DNA of 64,000 bases from Palaemon carinicauda (GCF_036898095.1 NC_090751.1:78636937-78700936), one strand, 5' to 3'; counted from the first letter of the stretch, positions 11,135 to 24,911 are shown. A program made the numbers and translations. Notes: generated by a model not told the origin, from the letters alone.

Positions 11135-12720
11135 TCTATCCTCCTATCACCCAGAGCTTTCTTCACTCCATCCATCCACCCAAACCTTGGCCTTCCTTTT
11201 GTACTTCTCCATCAACTCTTGCATTTATCACCTTCTTTAGCAGTCAGCCCTTTTCCATTCTCTCAACATGGCCAAACCACCTCAACACATTCACATCCAC
11301 TCTAGCAGCCAACTAATTTCTTACACCCGTTCTCACCCTCACCACTTCGTTGCTAACCCTATCTAATCGAGATACACCAGCCATACTCCTTAGACACTTC
11401 ATCTCAAACACATTCAATTTCTTTTTCTCCATCACTTTCATTCCACATATTCAATTTCTGGGTCTCCATCACTTTCATTCCCCACAACTCCGATCCATAC
11501 ATCACAGTTGGTACAATCACTTTCTCATACAGAACTCTCTTTACATTCATGCCCATTCCTCTATTTTTTTACTACTCCCTTAACTTCCCCCCAAACCTTT
11601 GCAACCTTCATTCACTCTCTCACGTACATCTGCTTCCACTCCACCATTTGCTGCATCAACAGACCCCAAGTACTTAAACTGATCTACCTCCTCAAGTAAC
11701 TCTTCATTCAACATGACATTCAACTTTGCACCACCTTCCCTTCTCGTACATCTCATAACCTTACTATTACCCACATTAACTCTCAACTTCCTTCTCTCAC
11801 CAACCCTTCCAAATTCTGTCACTAATTGGCCAAGCTTCTCTTCTGTGGCTTCAACCATTACAGTATCATCCGCAAACAACAACTGATTTACCTTCGATTC
11901 ATGGTAATTCTCGTCTACCAGTTTTAATCCTCGTCCAAGCAATCGTGCATTCACCTCTCTCACCATTCCATCAACATACAAGTTAAACAACCACGGCGAC
12001 ATCACACATCCCTGTCTCAGCCCCACTCTCACCGGAAACCAATCACTCACTTCATTTCATATCCTAACATATGCTTTACTATCTTTGTAGAAACTTTTCA
12101 CTGCTTGCAACAACCTTCCACCAACTCCATATAACCACATCACATTCCACATTGCTTCCCTATCAACTCTATCATACGCTTTCTCAGATCCATATACCCA
12201 ACATACACCTCCTTACCTTTTGCTAAATATTTCTCGCATATCTCCCTAATTGTAAAAATCTGATTCATACTACCCCTACCTCTTCTAAAACCACACTGTA
12301 CTAAGATTACATTCTCTGTTTTATCCTTAATCCTATTAATCATTACTCTACCAAACACTTTTCCAAATACACTCAACAAACTAATACCTCTTGAATTACA
12401 ATGCTCATGCACATCTCCCTCACCTTTATCTAGTCGTACAATACATGCACAAACCTAATCTACTGGTACCATTGAAAATGTAAAACACATATAAAAATAA
12501 TCTAACCAACCATTCAAGTACAGTCACACCCCCTTCTTTCAAGATCTCAGCTCTCATACCATCCATACCAGATGCTTTTCCTACTCTCGTTTCATCTAGT
12601 GCTCTCCTCACTTCCTCTATTGTAATCTCTCTGTCATTCTCATCTCCCATCACTGGCACCTCAACACCTGCAACAACAATTATATCTGCCTCCCTATTAT
12701 CCTAACATTCAGTAAACTTT
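11135..12720 (-). pseudogene. LINE (non-LTR) reverse transcriptase, degraded, unit 1
   Basis: Minus-strand RT pieces in order: ITIEEVRRALDETRVGKASG with MDGMRAEILKEGG (12659-12426), GISLLSVFGKVFGRVMINRI (12412-12140), then VRVGLRQGCVMSPWLFNLYV and LLFADDTVMV (12050-11580), the FADD catalytic box. Further C-terminal coding traces run to 11135, where the BEL-1 LTR cuts it off. Frameshifts and stops separate all pieces. I recognise it as a common arthropod LINE RT type but do not assign a clade. Confidence 0.85.
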
Positions 12721-12740
12721 CAAAATATTCCGTCCATTGA

Positions 12741-13222
12741 TACGGTATTATTATTGTGTGTATTTTAAAGAATTTTTCTATATACCCTTTACACAATATA
12801 TAAAAAAGTACAAAAAGTGTACAGAACCTAACAAACCCACCTAACCTAACCTAGAAGTTTCCATGTCACAAACCCAATATAATGCCCTTTGTTATATCAC
12901 TTCACTCACGCTACGGTAACGCTAGTACTATTACGATAACATTATATATAATGGTTCTTGTTTCGTCATTATCTCGCTTCGCTCCCATGAAAATAAAACA
13001 TCAAGCTCGTTTGTACTGGCAAGCGGTAATGTTGAGCTGCGCACGCTAACATTAGTAATGTTACGCTAACATTATCAACATTAAATATAATGGTTCTTGT
13101 TCCTCACTTACGATCACAGGGAAATAAAACATCACCCTCGTATGCATTGGCAATTGGTAATGCTGAGCTTTGCACTCTAACAAAATATGATAAAACTAAC
13201 ACATTAAAGTTAAAGAAATTAA
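12741..13222. repeat. Direct repeat DR1 (unit 1)
   Basis: About 480 bp, running from tacggtattatt to ttaaagttaaagaaattaa. The same sequence recurs at 14919-15371 in the same orientation, and both recur in unit 2. It contains near-palindromic strings built on taacatta/taacgtta. No TG...CA ends and no coding. Confidence 0.75.
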
Positions 13223-14918
<1,696 letters not shown>

Positions 14919-15371
14919 TACGGTATTATTATCGTGTGTATTTTAAAGAATTTTTCCATATACCCTTTACACAATATATAGAAAAGTACAAAAATGGTAC
15001 AGATCCTAACAATCCCTCCTAACCTAACCTAGAAGTTCCCATGTCACAAACCCAATATAATGCCCTTTGTTATATCACTTCATTCACGTTACGCTAACGT
15101 TAGTACTGTTACGATAACATTATATATAATGGTTCTTTTTTTTCTATTACCTCGCTTTGCTCACATGAAAATAAAAAACCAAGCTCGTATGTACTGGCAA
15201 GCGGTAATGTTGAGCTGCACACGCTAACATTAGTAATGTTATGCTAACGTTAGCACTTACGATCACAGGAAAATAAAACATCACCATGCTATGCATTTAC
15301 AATCGGTAATGCTGAGCTTTGCACTCTAACAAAATATAACAATACTAACACATTAAAGTTAAAGAAATTAA
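14919..15371. repeat. Direct repeat DR2 (unit 1), with 30-bp deletion
   Basis: Second copy of DR1. Relative to DR1 and to its unit 2 counterpart (41318-41799), it lacks about 30 bases after gctaacgtta near 15255. It ends where the old DIRS terminal sequence starts. Confidence 0.75.
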
Positions 15372-16684
15372 CGGATTTTGAGCGAAGCGAGAAATCTATT
15401 TTTGGGTGAGATGGCCATGACGTCTTAATGAAAGGTTCCTTTAATATCTTCCCAAGGGTATATATGACTACAGTGATATTCCCAGAGAATCAAACTAAAG
15501 GTTTCACTTCTGCCGCGAGTACCCCTAAGATTACTCTCAAGGGTATCGTATTTAATCAGGGGACGTATTCGAGGGGGATACGTGGCAGAATTAGAAGGGT
15601 AGCCGCAATAGAGGTTACCCTTGTTCCCCTACTACAATCGTATCACAACCGCGCCAACTCCCTCTAGCGGTCATTCCTTGTAGCGTTGAGCATGATGCTA
15701 CAGATACAGTAGTTCAGGAAGGGAAACCGTGAAGATCTTTTCATATAAAAGAAGGGTGGGTCCATCAGTACGTCATGGCCATCTCACCCAAAAATAGATT
15801 TTTCACTTCGCTCAAAATCCGTTTTTTGGGCTCAAGCCATGACGTCCAGATGGAAGCATACAGAGAATTAATGTATCTGTGAATTTTCATCAGTGCCTTA
15901 ACCTTGGGACAATATTTCTACGGCCAAAAGGGCCAATTGAGACAAATAACGTTACCGTTAAACGTCGTTATCACTAAGCATAACAATGTTAGTGCTTCCT
16001 GCCCCCTGCAGGGAAGAGTCATTTTTAGACGTTAGAAATGGGGCCTCAAGTTAGCATATATTGTATGAACAAACATAAGTATACAGTGAGAATACAAACG
16101 GTCTCAATACTTGTATATATTGCGGAACCAAAATCAGTGTCCTCATCCGTTGTTTGTAAGCATTCAACGAAATGAGAAATACTTACATGAGTAAGTCAAG
16201 GAACTCTTGCATTTTAAACATGCAATTGTTGGGCGAATTAGGATGTATCTGCATTTTAATAAACATTTATTCCTAATAAATGACTACATGCCAGATTAAT
16301 GTAGCATGATATGGAAATTATACAAGAGACATACACAGAAATTAATGTTCCCTTTTTTGAAAGGGGAAAATTGATGAGTGTCACTCTCAGACTGAAGAAA
16401 AACTCTTTTAACAAGACTTTTCTTTTTAATGTCTGTACATGAAATAGTCTAACAATAATGTGTACTATGTACACACGGCACTAGTGGCATCCGTATAATT
16501 TCACACCTGAGATTCTGAACAGATTTGGTGTTACCATGGCAACACTTACTCAAAGGGAGGTCAAACAAAAAATGCTGACCCCTTCTCCTTTTAATTGATA
16601 GTCCCAAATGTGGCCCTCATCCATGATAGGGCCACTATTTCACTAACTCTAGCCCCAGAGGCTATAGCGAACCGAAAAATAACC
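15372..16684 (-). mobile_element. Old DIRS-like element, 3' part (unit 1)
   Basis: Minus-strand relative of the young DIRS. An inverted-repeat-bounded terminal unit (about 15373-15825) carries the same gattttgagcgaag...ccgtttt ends as the young element. The segment up to about 16060 matches the young element's 3' region in minus orientation, including the cttcctgccccctgcaggga stretch (compare 24763-24780). At 16609-16684 a recombinase fragment encodes FAIASGARVSEIVALS. The rest of the recombinase is at 25468-25680, split by the young DIRS. About 440 bp still present at 46519-46958 is deleted here near 16606. Confidence 0.8.
15373..15825. repeat. Inverted-repeat-bounded DIRS terminal unit (old element)
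   Basis: The left arm (15373-15420) and right arm (15773-15825) are near-perfect inverted repeats: gattttgagcgaagcg...ggccatgacgtc against gacgtcatggcc...cgctcaaaatc. The young element has the same arrangement at 24951-25467. It is consistent with the fused internal-complementary/terminal repeat of DIRS elements. The short open frame inside is not a gene. Confidence 0.72.
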
Positions 16685-16690
16685 TTTTTG

Positions 16691-17033
16691 GGCTGAAGCC
16701 ATGTCGTCCTGATGGAAGTTCCTAAAGGGTAGCTTCCTTGGGTATATATAACTACGGCGATATTCCCAGAGAATTTACCTTAAGGTACCCAGAATTTTAA
16801 CTCCTGGAGCGAATATTTATAATAAAAGAACCAGGGATATCGCGAAATATCAGAGGACGTATTCTTGACACGCCGCATAGCAATCTGCACTCACAACAGA
16901 GTTAACACTTCGAAGGGGCAATTGGCAAGAAAACGAAAACAAGAAAGAAAGGAGAGCCGCTTCGCAAGGAATCTCTCCTCTCCCGTTTTGTAAGCGTGCA
17001 TTGCGCCACTCATGGCGCCATCTGTATTCCTTT
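16691..17033 (+). repeat. Young DIRS left inverted terminal repeat
   Basis: About 340 bp, inverse match to 25085-25430. Shared stretches include gccatgtcgtcctgatggaa, gaaccagggatat and attgcgccactcatggcgcc with their complements at the right end. Confidence 0.87.
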
Positions 17034-17880
17034 TTGCTTAGCTCAACAACTGTTTTTCCCTGTGTTTTCTCGCAATTCTTGGATTATTTCAACGTTATAA
17101 TGCTTTCTCCAACTTCTTCTGCTTCTGATAAGTTGAGTATTATTTCTTTTATGTATAAATGTAAGTTCTTGGTAATTTCAAAAGTGATTCGATAGTGATA
17201 TCGTTGATACAAGAGCTGTTGCCTACCGGAGGCGTCCTGGATGCTGTCGCTCGCTATGTATGAGTTATTTAGTTAGCCAGAGCGACGTTCCCGGCTGTTT
17301 TGCTTTAATAATTTTAGCTATTCAGCGTTACATAGGTTTTCTTTATATGATGCTTTTAGTATTTCCATTTTGGTGAAGGATTTGCCGATTCTGGCCTACG
17401 CTAGACTTTGTAGCCTAGTCGTTTGGCGCTAGTACTTTCCTGCATGATATTCAGATTTCCGAGTGTTTTAAAATTTTATTGAAGCTTTAGGCAGTTTTAT
17501 ACATTTAAGATTTTGTTGATTTTCTTCCAAGAGAGTATACTTGTGAGTTTCGGTGATTTAGGTAATCGATTCTCTTTGCGCATAGGCTAGTTGTCTGTGG
17601 GGCCTTAGTATACTTTCTAACACTCCCCGGTTGCTCTCTTCTCTTCGGAGAAGGTGTGCAATCCCTTTCCCTCTGTTTAAGCCTTGGGCTTAACCCTCAT
17701 GGTGTATCTGAATTGATTTTAGATACAACTATATTAGGGTGTTTCTGTTCTTTCTTGTTTCCAGTGAGTCTGGCTTCAGGAAGGGGGCAGGACATCAGAG
17801 TTCTTAGTCTGAGTCTGTTTCTATCTAGCTTGTGGTTGAGATTCCCTTGCTAGGCTGACAGCAGACATAGGAGGCTTAGC
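17034..17880 (+). other. Young DIRS 5' leader
   Basis: T-rich sequence with no recognised protein. A good donor-like aaatgtaagt occurs near 17159. Short open frames here resemble nothing I know. Confidence 0.55.
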
Positions 17881-18034
17881 CTCCTTAGTTCACTTTCGAA
17901 GGTTTCTGTACGAGATAATTCCTTCTTTTGGTGATCTAGCAGACTAGTCCAGTGCTGTTGTTCTCAGTGTGGAGGATGAGATCCTCTTTTCTGTGAATAG
18001 CAACGCCTTCCTTGCTTTGGTTCTGAGGGAGTTG
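17881..18034 (+). other. Candidate 5' coding exon of DIRS gag
   Basis: In the frame ending ...VEDEILFSVNS and LALVLREL this segment is open except for a TAG at 17945-17947, which is AAG in unit 2 (near 48295). It ends at TTG followed by GTAAGTATT, a strong donor. Joining 18034 to 19202 keeps frame (phase 0) with the Cys/His-rich gag start. No in-frame ATG is obvious. Splicing is inferred from sequence only, and the peptide could be chance. Confidence 0.3.
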
Positions 18035-19201
18035 GTAAGTATTGCTGGTATCCCTCCTCAGATCTCCCCTTGGATAAGATGAGTTTTCTTGGCTGCGGGT
18101 GATTCATTACTAGAGCAAGGTTGGCAGGACCCTCTTCTCCCTTTTCCCCTCTTTCCTTAGTGATGGCCTAGCCATTGCATTCATGTCCGTCATTCTACAT
18201 CTGTACCTAGCATAGGTTAGGATGTGGGGTTGACTCAGTCCTTTGCCGGCCGGCAGTGCTTGCCAGCCGGCAAGGGTCTTCTGCTTTGAGTGCTGCCCGG
18301 ACCTCCCTTGGTCTCTCATCCTTGTTTGTCTGAAGAGCCAGATGACATTGGTCAGGAAGCCTGAAGTTATATTCTCCCCTTCCTTTTGTGCACTCTTTCG
18401 GGTTGCCGGGTTATGAGGCAGTACAGTCTCTTATCCCAGCATCCATTCTGTTTTTCTTCTGGTGTTGTTCCCTAGCCCGGCTGCTGGCCTGAGTGGCCGG
18501 CAGCCGGGCAGTTGCAGTTCTCTGGTTCTTTTGCTGCTGGCCGGCATTGGTTATATACCTTTGCCGGCTGGCTATATATCATACCATTGTCTACCGGCCG
18601 CTACGATTAGTGGCCGGCAGCAGGGTGTGGTTGTTGTTTAGCTGCCAGCCGGCTTGCTACGTTTGGCGGCCGGCAGCCGGGTGCTATCTTGTGTAGTGTC
18701 CGCCGGCACACGCATTTGAACCAGCATTCTTCCACCTTATAGTTTATAAGTAGTATACTTTGGAACTAGTTAAGGTGTGTGCCGGCTGGCACATTACCTT
18801 CTATACTATAGCCAGTATTTTCAGTATAGTATATACTGTAGGGAGAAAGCTATAGTATAGTATTTGTTACAACACTAAGTTTTTCTAACACTTTTGTGTT
18901 GTCTTGCACAGCCCTTTGGTGTAACCTTACAGATAAAGAAAGTGAGTTCTTTCTTGTCTACTATCCAGTATTTTAAAATCACTTTTTTGGGTGTAAGCTA
19001 CACCTGTTTCCTCTGGAAATTATTTATCGGTTGCTCTAGAATAGTTTAACCATACGATTTTATTATCTGGAAGGTTGCAGCAACTGACTGTGCGGGAAAT
19101 ACAAGTGTGTGTCTTTCCTTTATAGCTTAGTTATGCTAAGCTATGTATATCCAGTGATACGTAGTTCACTTGATACTCATGGAATTTTCTTCTCTTTACA
19201 G
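18035..19201 (+). other. Candidate intron or leader of young DIRS with GCCGGC cluster
   Basis: Bounded by GTAAGTATT at 18035 and a pyrimidine-rich tctctttacag ending at 19201. Many GCCGGC/CAGCCGG motifs cluster at 18245-18790, making this the most CpG-rich part of the window. No gene is recognised. It may be an intron or untranslated leader. Confidence 0.35.
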
Positions 19202-21133
19202 GAGAACCATCCGAAGTGTGGAAGCGTTTTCTGCAACGTCCGCAGCAATAACTTTTGTGGACATGATTTGTGTAGGAGGCACGCAGCATGTGCAGTCTCC
19301 AAAGGTGATCTCTGGTATTGGGACCCGCAGGTATGTACCGTGTGCACAAACGTGATTACTGAGGCTTTTGATTCCCCTAAGACAGAGGAGTCAAGGGACA
19401 CAGAAAGGGAGAAGCTTCGTACCTAGGTAAGGAGCTTTCAGAAGAACATTTCTGGGCCATCTCTTCCAAGTGAAAAGATGAGGGCTTACCTTTTCCCCAG
19501 GGCGTCAGCTGAGGCAGTGATTCCCTAGCCTCAAGTGGAGATACCAGTGGTTCAGATCCCCGTGGATGCTGAAGTCGCGGACACCCTGCAGGACACCCAA
19601 TTGGACGATAGGATGTCGGAGGTGTCCGAGCGTCTGGAATATGACCTTCTGGCAGAAGACCAGGATGAAGAGCAGGCTCCGGACAATGAAGAGGAAGAGG
19701 TCGAAGAGGTGTCGGCTACTTCGGTTCAGGGCCCTGAACCTATTCCCTCAACATCGTGTTCTCTCCCAGATGAGCTGGGAAAGACCCTTTCCTCCATCGT
19801 TGGAATGATCCAACAGATGCAGAGGGAAAATAATGAGAAGGCTGCTGCAATGAAGCTGGAGATGGGGAAACTTGCAGCATCACGTGGGCCCCAGAAGAAG
19901 CTCAGCGTAAAAGACCTTCCCTTGTGCTCAGATGCAAACCCTTGGAAGTATGCTGAGCACATGCCTATGACGACAGGAAAAATCGTCATTTCAGAGAAGT
20001 TGGGCTTAGTCCCCCTTGAGGAGGTGGAATTCTGGCCCAGCCAGGAGTCGTATCCAGACTGTTATGTCTGTCTAAGGAAGGAACCAGCCTCAAAGGAAGA
20101 AACGGAGCCAAAGGAGGTCATAGTTTTGGACCACGCTAAGGCTCAAGCTTTACTGTCAAGCTCGATGAAAGAGAGGGGCTTCACAAACTCAAAGGTACCT
20201 GCTTTGAGTAAGAAGCACCCTTCCTTTGTGTCCTCTCCTTCTAGAGCCTTCCCCTTTATGCAGAAAGGGTTTACGGCTGTGCTGAAAGCAGTCGAGGCAG
20301 GTAAGCCATGCCCCTCCTTGGAGTAGTGTAAACCTCTGTCTTTGGCCCTACGCATGGACCACAAGGACTGGAAGGACGTCCATCTTACTTTCTCAGTCAG
20401 GAAGTTGGAGGCTGATATTGCCAAGCTGTCTGACTTTCTTTTGCGAAGGGAGCTTGAAACAAAAGAAAGACTTGCTGCCTCAATGTCTCATCAAACGACT
20501 CTAGAGACAACGGCAAGTGACCCCAAGGTCCATGAAATGTTCATGGTAGTGGCTAGGACACACCTAGTCACAGTGACGAAGGACCTTTATAGCTTCGTCA
20601 AAGCTAGGAGGGCTTGTAGGGAGTTCGTGTTCGCCTCGGCTGCGGTGAGGCACGAACCAAGGAAGCTAATCTCCTCCAACATTTGGGGCAAAGACCTCTT
20701 CCCTAGTGAAGCGGTCAAGGAGGTTGTAGATAAGGCCGCCACGGAGAATAAAAACGTTCTCCAGAAGTAGGGCCTATCTCTCAAGAGAAAGTCTTCCCCG
20801 GATGAGGGTCCCCAACCAAATAGGAAGACTAAGAAGACTAGGCTACCCTCTCGGAGAGCCAAGCCATTCAGACAGCAGCAGCAACAGCAACTTCCTATGC
20901 CTACAGTGCCCCAGATGGTGGCACAAACCCAGACCACGTACCAGTGGGTACCCCAAGCCGTGTCGACGCAGTCTCCGGCATTTAACCCAGCCTTCGAAGG
21001 GCAGTCAACTACCTTTCGAGCGAAGCCTAGAGGAGCAGCCAGAGGTTCGTCTAGACGCCCCTCAAGGGGAAGGGGATTCAGGGGTGGTCGTTGTCAAGGA
21101 GGCAAGGCCTCAGGGCAACAGCAGTCAAAGTAA
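19202..21133 (+). pseudogene. Young DIRS gag-like ORF with four in-frame TAG codons
   Basis: One frame runs from ENHPKCGSVFCN (19202) to the TAA at 21131-21133, interrupted only by TAG at 19424, 19526, 20324 and 20768. It starts with a Cys/His-rich block (HPKCGSVFC, CGHDLCRRHAAC, CTVC), typical of decapod-type DIRS first ORFs as I recall them. An acidic coiled region (19600-19720) and a Gln/Arg-rich basic tail (QQQQQ, then RGSSRRPSRGRGFRGG) follow, suggesting nucleic-acid binding. The last part overlaps the RT frame. Probably the structural protein of the element; nonfunctional unless TAG is read through. Confidence 0.72.
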
Positions 21134-22912
21134 GATGATACCAGTAGGAGGGAGACTTCTGAATTTTCGGGATCGGTGGACCTTCGATCCCTGGGCCCAC
21201 AGCCTACTCAAGAATGGACTAGGTTGGAGCTGGTACAGCACTCCACCCCCGTGCCCTCGATTTTTCCAACACTCCACCCCCGTTCTGGAGGAGTAAATTC
21301 AAGAACTGTTGGAGAAAAGAGTAATCCGAAGGGTAAAGTCCATCAAATTCCAAGGGAGGCTGTTATGTGTTCCCAAGAAGGACTCAGAAAAACTCAGAGT
21401 CATTCTGGACTTGTCGCCACTCAACAAGTTCATAGTGAACTGCAAGTTCAAGATGCTAACACTGCAACACATAAGGACCTTACTGCCCAAGAGGACATTT
21501 ACCGTCTCCATAGATTTGTCAGACGCCTATTGGCACGTTCCAATCAATCGTCAACTCTCCCCCTACCTAGGGTTCAAGCTACATCGAAGACTCTACGCCT
21601 TCAGAGCCATGCCATTCGGGCTAAACATAGCCCCAAGGATCTTCACGAAGCTTGTGAGCGTAGCTCTCAAACAATTACGCCTAAAGGGAATCCAGGTGGT
21701 AGCCTACCTGGACGACTGGCTGGTGTGGGCAGCATCCAAGACAGAATGTTTGCAAGCTTCCCTACAGGTGATCCAGTTCCTAGAGTATCTAGGCTTTAAG
21801 ATCAACAGAAAAAAGTCTCGACTTTCTCCATCTCAAAAGTTCCAGTGGTCGGGAATCCACTGGGACCTCGTGTCACACCAACTCTCCATCCCGGCGAAGA
21901 AGAAGAAGGAGATAGCTGGTTCTGTCAAGAGAATTCTGGATTCCTAAAGGATATCAAGACGCGAACAGGAGAGAGTGCTGGGTTCTCTCCAATTTGCTTC
22001 AGTAACAGACCCGGTGCTAAGAGCACAGCTAAAGGATGCAACCGGAGTTTGGAGAATTATGCATCAAATGCGCGAAGAGATCTGATAAGACCAGTTCCGC
22101 TTCGTCTACGTACGCTTCTCAGGCCTTGGTCCCAAGTCAGGCAACTAAAGAAGTCGGTACTTCTTCAGCCACCTCCCCCCTCGTTGACTATTCACACAGA
22201 CGCCTTGAAGGAGGGGTGGGGAGGTCATTCTCATCGGAAGAAGGCCCAAGGGACTTGGTCCAATCTATTCAAGACATTTCACATAAACTTTCTGGAAGCT
22301 ATGGCAGTACTCCTTACCTTGAAGAAAGTCTCCCCTCGTCGCTCAATCCACATAAGGTTGGTGCTGGACAGCTAGGTGATTGTGAGATGCTTGAATTGAC
22401 AAGGATCGAGGTCACCACCACTCAACCAGGTGATGTTGGCCATCTTTCGACTGGCGGAAAAGAAGAAGTGGTACCTGTCGGTAGTTCACCTTCAAGGAGT
22501 CCGCAACATGACAGCAAACGCTCTATCCAGGTTCACACCAAAATAGTCGGAATGGTCCCTAGACGCAGGATCATTCTCCTTCATCGTGAGTCAAGTCCCA
22601 GAACTGCAGATAGACCTCTTTGCAACGAAAGACAACAAGAAGTTACCCCTTTACGTGTCCCTGTACGAGGATCCCTTGGCGGAAGCAGTGGACGTGATGT
22701 CCCTCAACTGGAACAGATGGTCCAGGATTTACCTGTTCCGTCCTCACAACCTTCTATTGAGGGTCCTCAACAAACTGAGATCTTTCAAGGGAGTAGCGGC
22801 AATAGTGGCTCACAAGTGGCCGAACAGCGTGTGGTTCCTTCAGGCATTGGAATTTCAGCTGAAGTGTCTACCGTTACCAGATCCAGTTCTGACCCAGCGA
22901 GTTCAGTAGTCG
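21100..22912 (+). pseudogene. Young DIRS reverse transcriptase / RNase H
   Basis: The RT frame (about 21100-21947) has a TAA at 21294, then PKKDSEKLRVILDLSPLNKF, TVSIDLSDAYWHVPI (catalytic Asp) and VVAYLDDWLVW (YLDD codons 21705-21716). It ends at a TAA at 21945. The RNase H half continues in another frame (about 21950-22375) with LTIHTDALKEGWGG and HINFLEAMAVLLTL, then a TAG at 22373. A final piece (22586-22909) reads QIDLFATKDNKKLPLYVS, the conserved DIRS region after RNase H. I see no methyltransferase domain. Confidence 0.88.
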
Positions 22913-22919
22913 ACTGTCT

Positions 22920-23930
22920 GTGCTTCATCACAGAAACCCGGAACCTGCAGCTCATGATTTTCTCTCCCTAGCGGTGAGAAAACATTTCGGGATTTCGAAA
23001 GACACTATTGACTTCCTAGAGGAATATAAGAGCAAATCTACTAGAAGGCAATATGAGTCATCATGGAGGAAATGGGTGGCCTTTGTCAAGGCGAAGAATC
23101 CGCAAAAGATCTCGACGGACTTCTGCTTATCTTTCTTCATCCACCTCCATGGTCAAGGATTAGCAGCCAATACAATATCAACGTGTAAGTCTGCTTTGAC
23201 AAGACCCATTTTATATGCCTTCTAGGTCAACCTCTCTAACGATATTTTTAATAAATTCCGAAAGCCTGTGCTAGGCTCAGACCATCAGCACCTCCAAAAC
23301 CCATTTCATGGTCTTTAGATAAAGTTCTTCATTTCGATTTGCTGTTGAACAATGAGGAGTGTGCTTTAAAGTATTTGACCCAAAAAGTTATTTTCCTGTT
23401 TGCACTCGCGTCGGGGGCCAGGGTTAGTGAAATTGTAGCCCTCTCGAGAGAGAAGGGTCGTGTTCAGTTCTTGGATGGGGGAGAACTGAACCTGTTTCCG
23501 GATCCTACGTTTCTCGCCAAGAACGAGTTACCCACCAACAGGTGCGGTCCCTGGAGAATCTGCCCTCTGAAAGAAGATGCATCTCTATGTCCAGTGGAAT
23601 GCCTAAAGGTCTATCTTCGTAGAACTTCAGACTTCAGGGGTGGTCAACTATTCAGGGGAGACACATCAGGCTTAAATTTATCACTGAAACAACTAAGGGC
23701 AAAAATCACCTATTTCATTCCTAGAGCGGATCCAGACAGTACACCCGCAGGTCACAATCCGAGGAAAGTTGCCTCATCCTTAAATTTCTTTAATTGGATG
23801 GATTTCGATCATCTTCGTTCATACACTGGCTGAAAGTCTTCCAGAGGGTTCTTTCGTCACTATGCGAAGCAAGTGGAGCAACTAAAGAGGTCTGTGGTAG
23901 CAGTGGGTAGTGTCGTTAGCCCTGCTGTTT
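22920..23930 (+). pseudogene. Young DIRS tyrosine recombinase
   Basis: The N-terminal core-binding part (22920-23225) reads RRQYESSWRKWVAFVKAKNP and ANTISTCKSALTRPILYAF, then a TAG. The catalytic part (23339-23833) has the first Arg in ASGARVSEIVALS (codon 23420), and His and second Arg in AGHNPRKVASS (codons 23753 and 23762). The nucleophile region FFRHYAKQVEQLK is intact but in another frame (Tyr codon 23861-23863) because of indels near 23833-23850. This enzyme would integrate the circular DNA. R-H-R-Y are all present, but the frame is broken. Confidence 0.9.
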
Positions 23931-24242
23931 AACTCTGTGAGGAACAGTGGATTTAATTGGGTCGATTAATTCCGGGGTGAGTGTGTAGTTACGAACTGTT
24001 CTACAAACTAAGTGTTAGGGCACTGGGTTGCCCACATTGACTGCTCCACATTCAAAGGTGAACCTAGCATAAGTTCAGACATGTGTGCCGAGCGTTTCCA
24101 ACGCTAATGTAACTGATTAGTAATACAAACTTTTATGATTTTGATACCTCGGTATGTTAAAAGTGGCGCTAATGTTTTTCTGTCAGATAAACAAGTTTTC
24201 TGTTTACTATCATGCTTATGCTTATTTATTGCTTATCCTTCT

Positions 24243-24324
<82 letters not shown>

Positions 24325-24911
24325 GGTTGTTTAACCTGTTTTATTTATTGTTTGTCGATAAACTAGTTCTTGTGAACCTTGCGTCTCCTTCACCTGTGTC
24401 AATTTATTTGAAATAATTTAGCATTACGCTTGTATGTATATTTATCTGGGATAATTCTAATAGATTGTTACTTTATGCAAGCATTCTTTGCACTGGTTTA
24501 TGCTTTCCCTTGGCGGGAGGACTCCACGCCCTAAGGGGACGGTGGCGGATATGCAAGTTTTCCTAATACTCGGATATAAACCTTTGTCCAATCTAGTATT
24601 GAACGGGGAACTGGTCGATATTTCATATTGACTCAGTGGTTCTTTACAAACTATGCTTTACATGATATAGGGTGAGACCACTATATTGGCTTGTCTGTTA
24701 TGCATACATAGGTATATGTACTCTTCGAGACTTTTCCAGAGTCTAGTATGACTCTTCCCTGTAGGGGGCAGGAAGCACTAACATGGTCTATTGTTAGTTG
24801 AAAAGATGTATAACGGTAACATCTTAGGTCTCTAGGTCTAGTTGGCCGGGAAATACCTTTGGGGAGAACGGCATGTTTTGAGAATCCACAGATACAGTAA
24901 TGCTCTGGTAT
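23931..24911 (+). other. Young DIRS 3' non-coding region
   Basis: No gene. Contains the TA microsatellite at 24245-24322 and the gactcttccctgtagggggc stretch (about 24750) also found in the old DIRS. The part from 24437 on is retained in unit 2. Confidence 0.6.
24245..24322. repeat. TA dinucleotide microsatellite in DIRS 3' region
   Basis: 78 bp of TA. It lies inside the segment deleted from unit 2. Confidence 0.97.

Noticed and set aside
12838..12854. cctaacctaacc resembling the arthropod TTAGG telomere repeat
   Set aside because: Only two units, repeated in DR2 as part of a longer non-telomeric sequence.
15428..15667. 79-codon open frame
   Set aside because: Lies inside the DIRS inverted terminal unit; similar DNA elsewhere in the window is non-coding.
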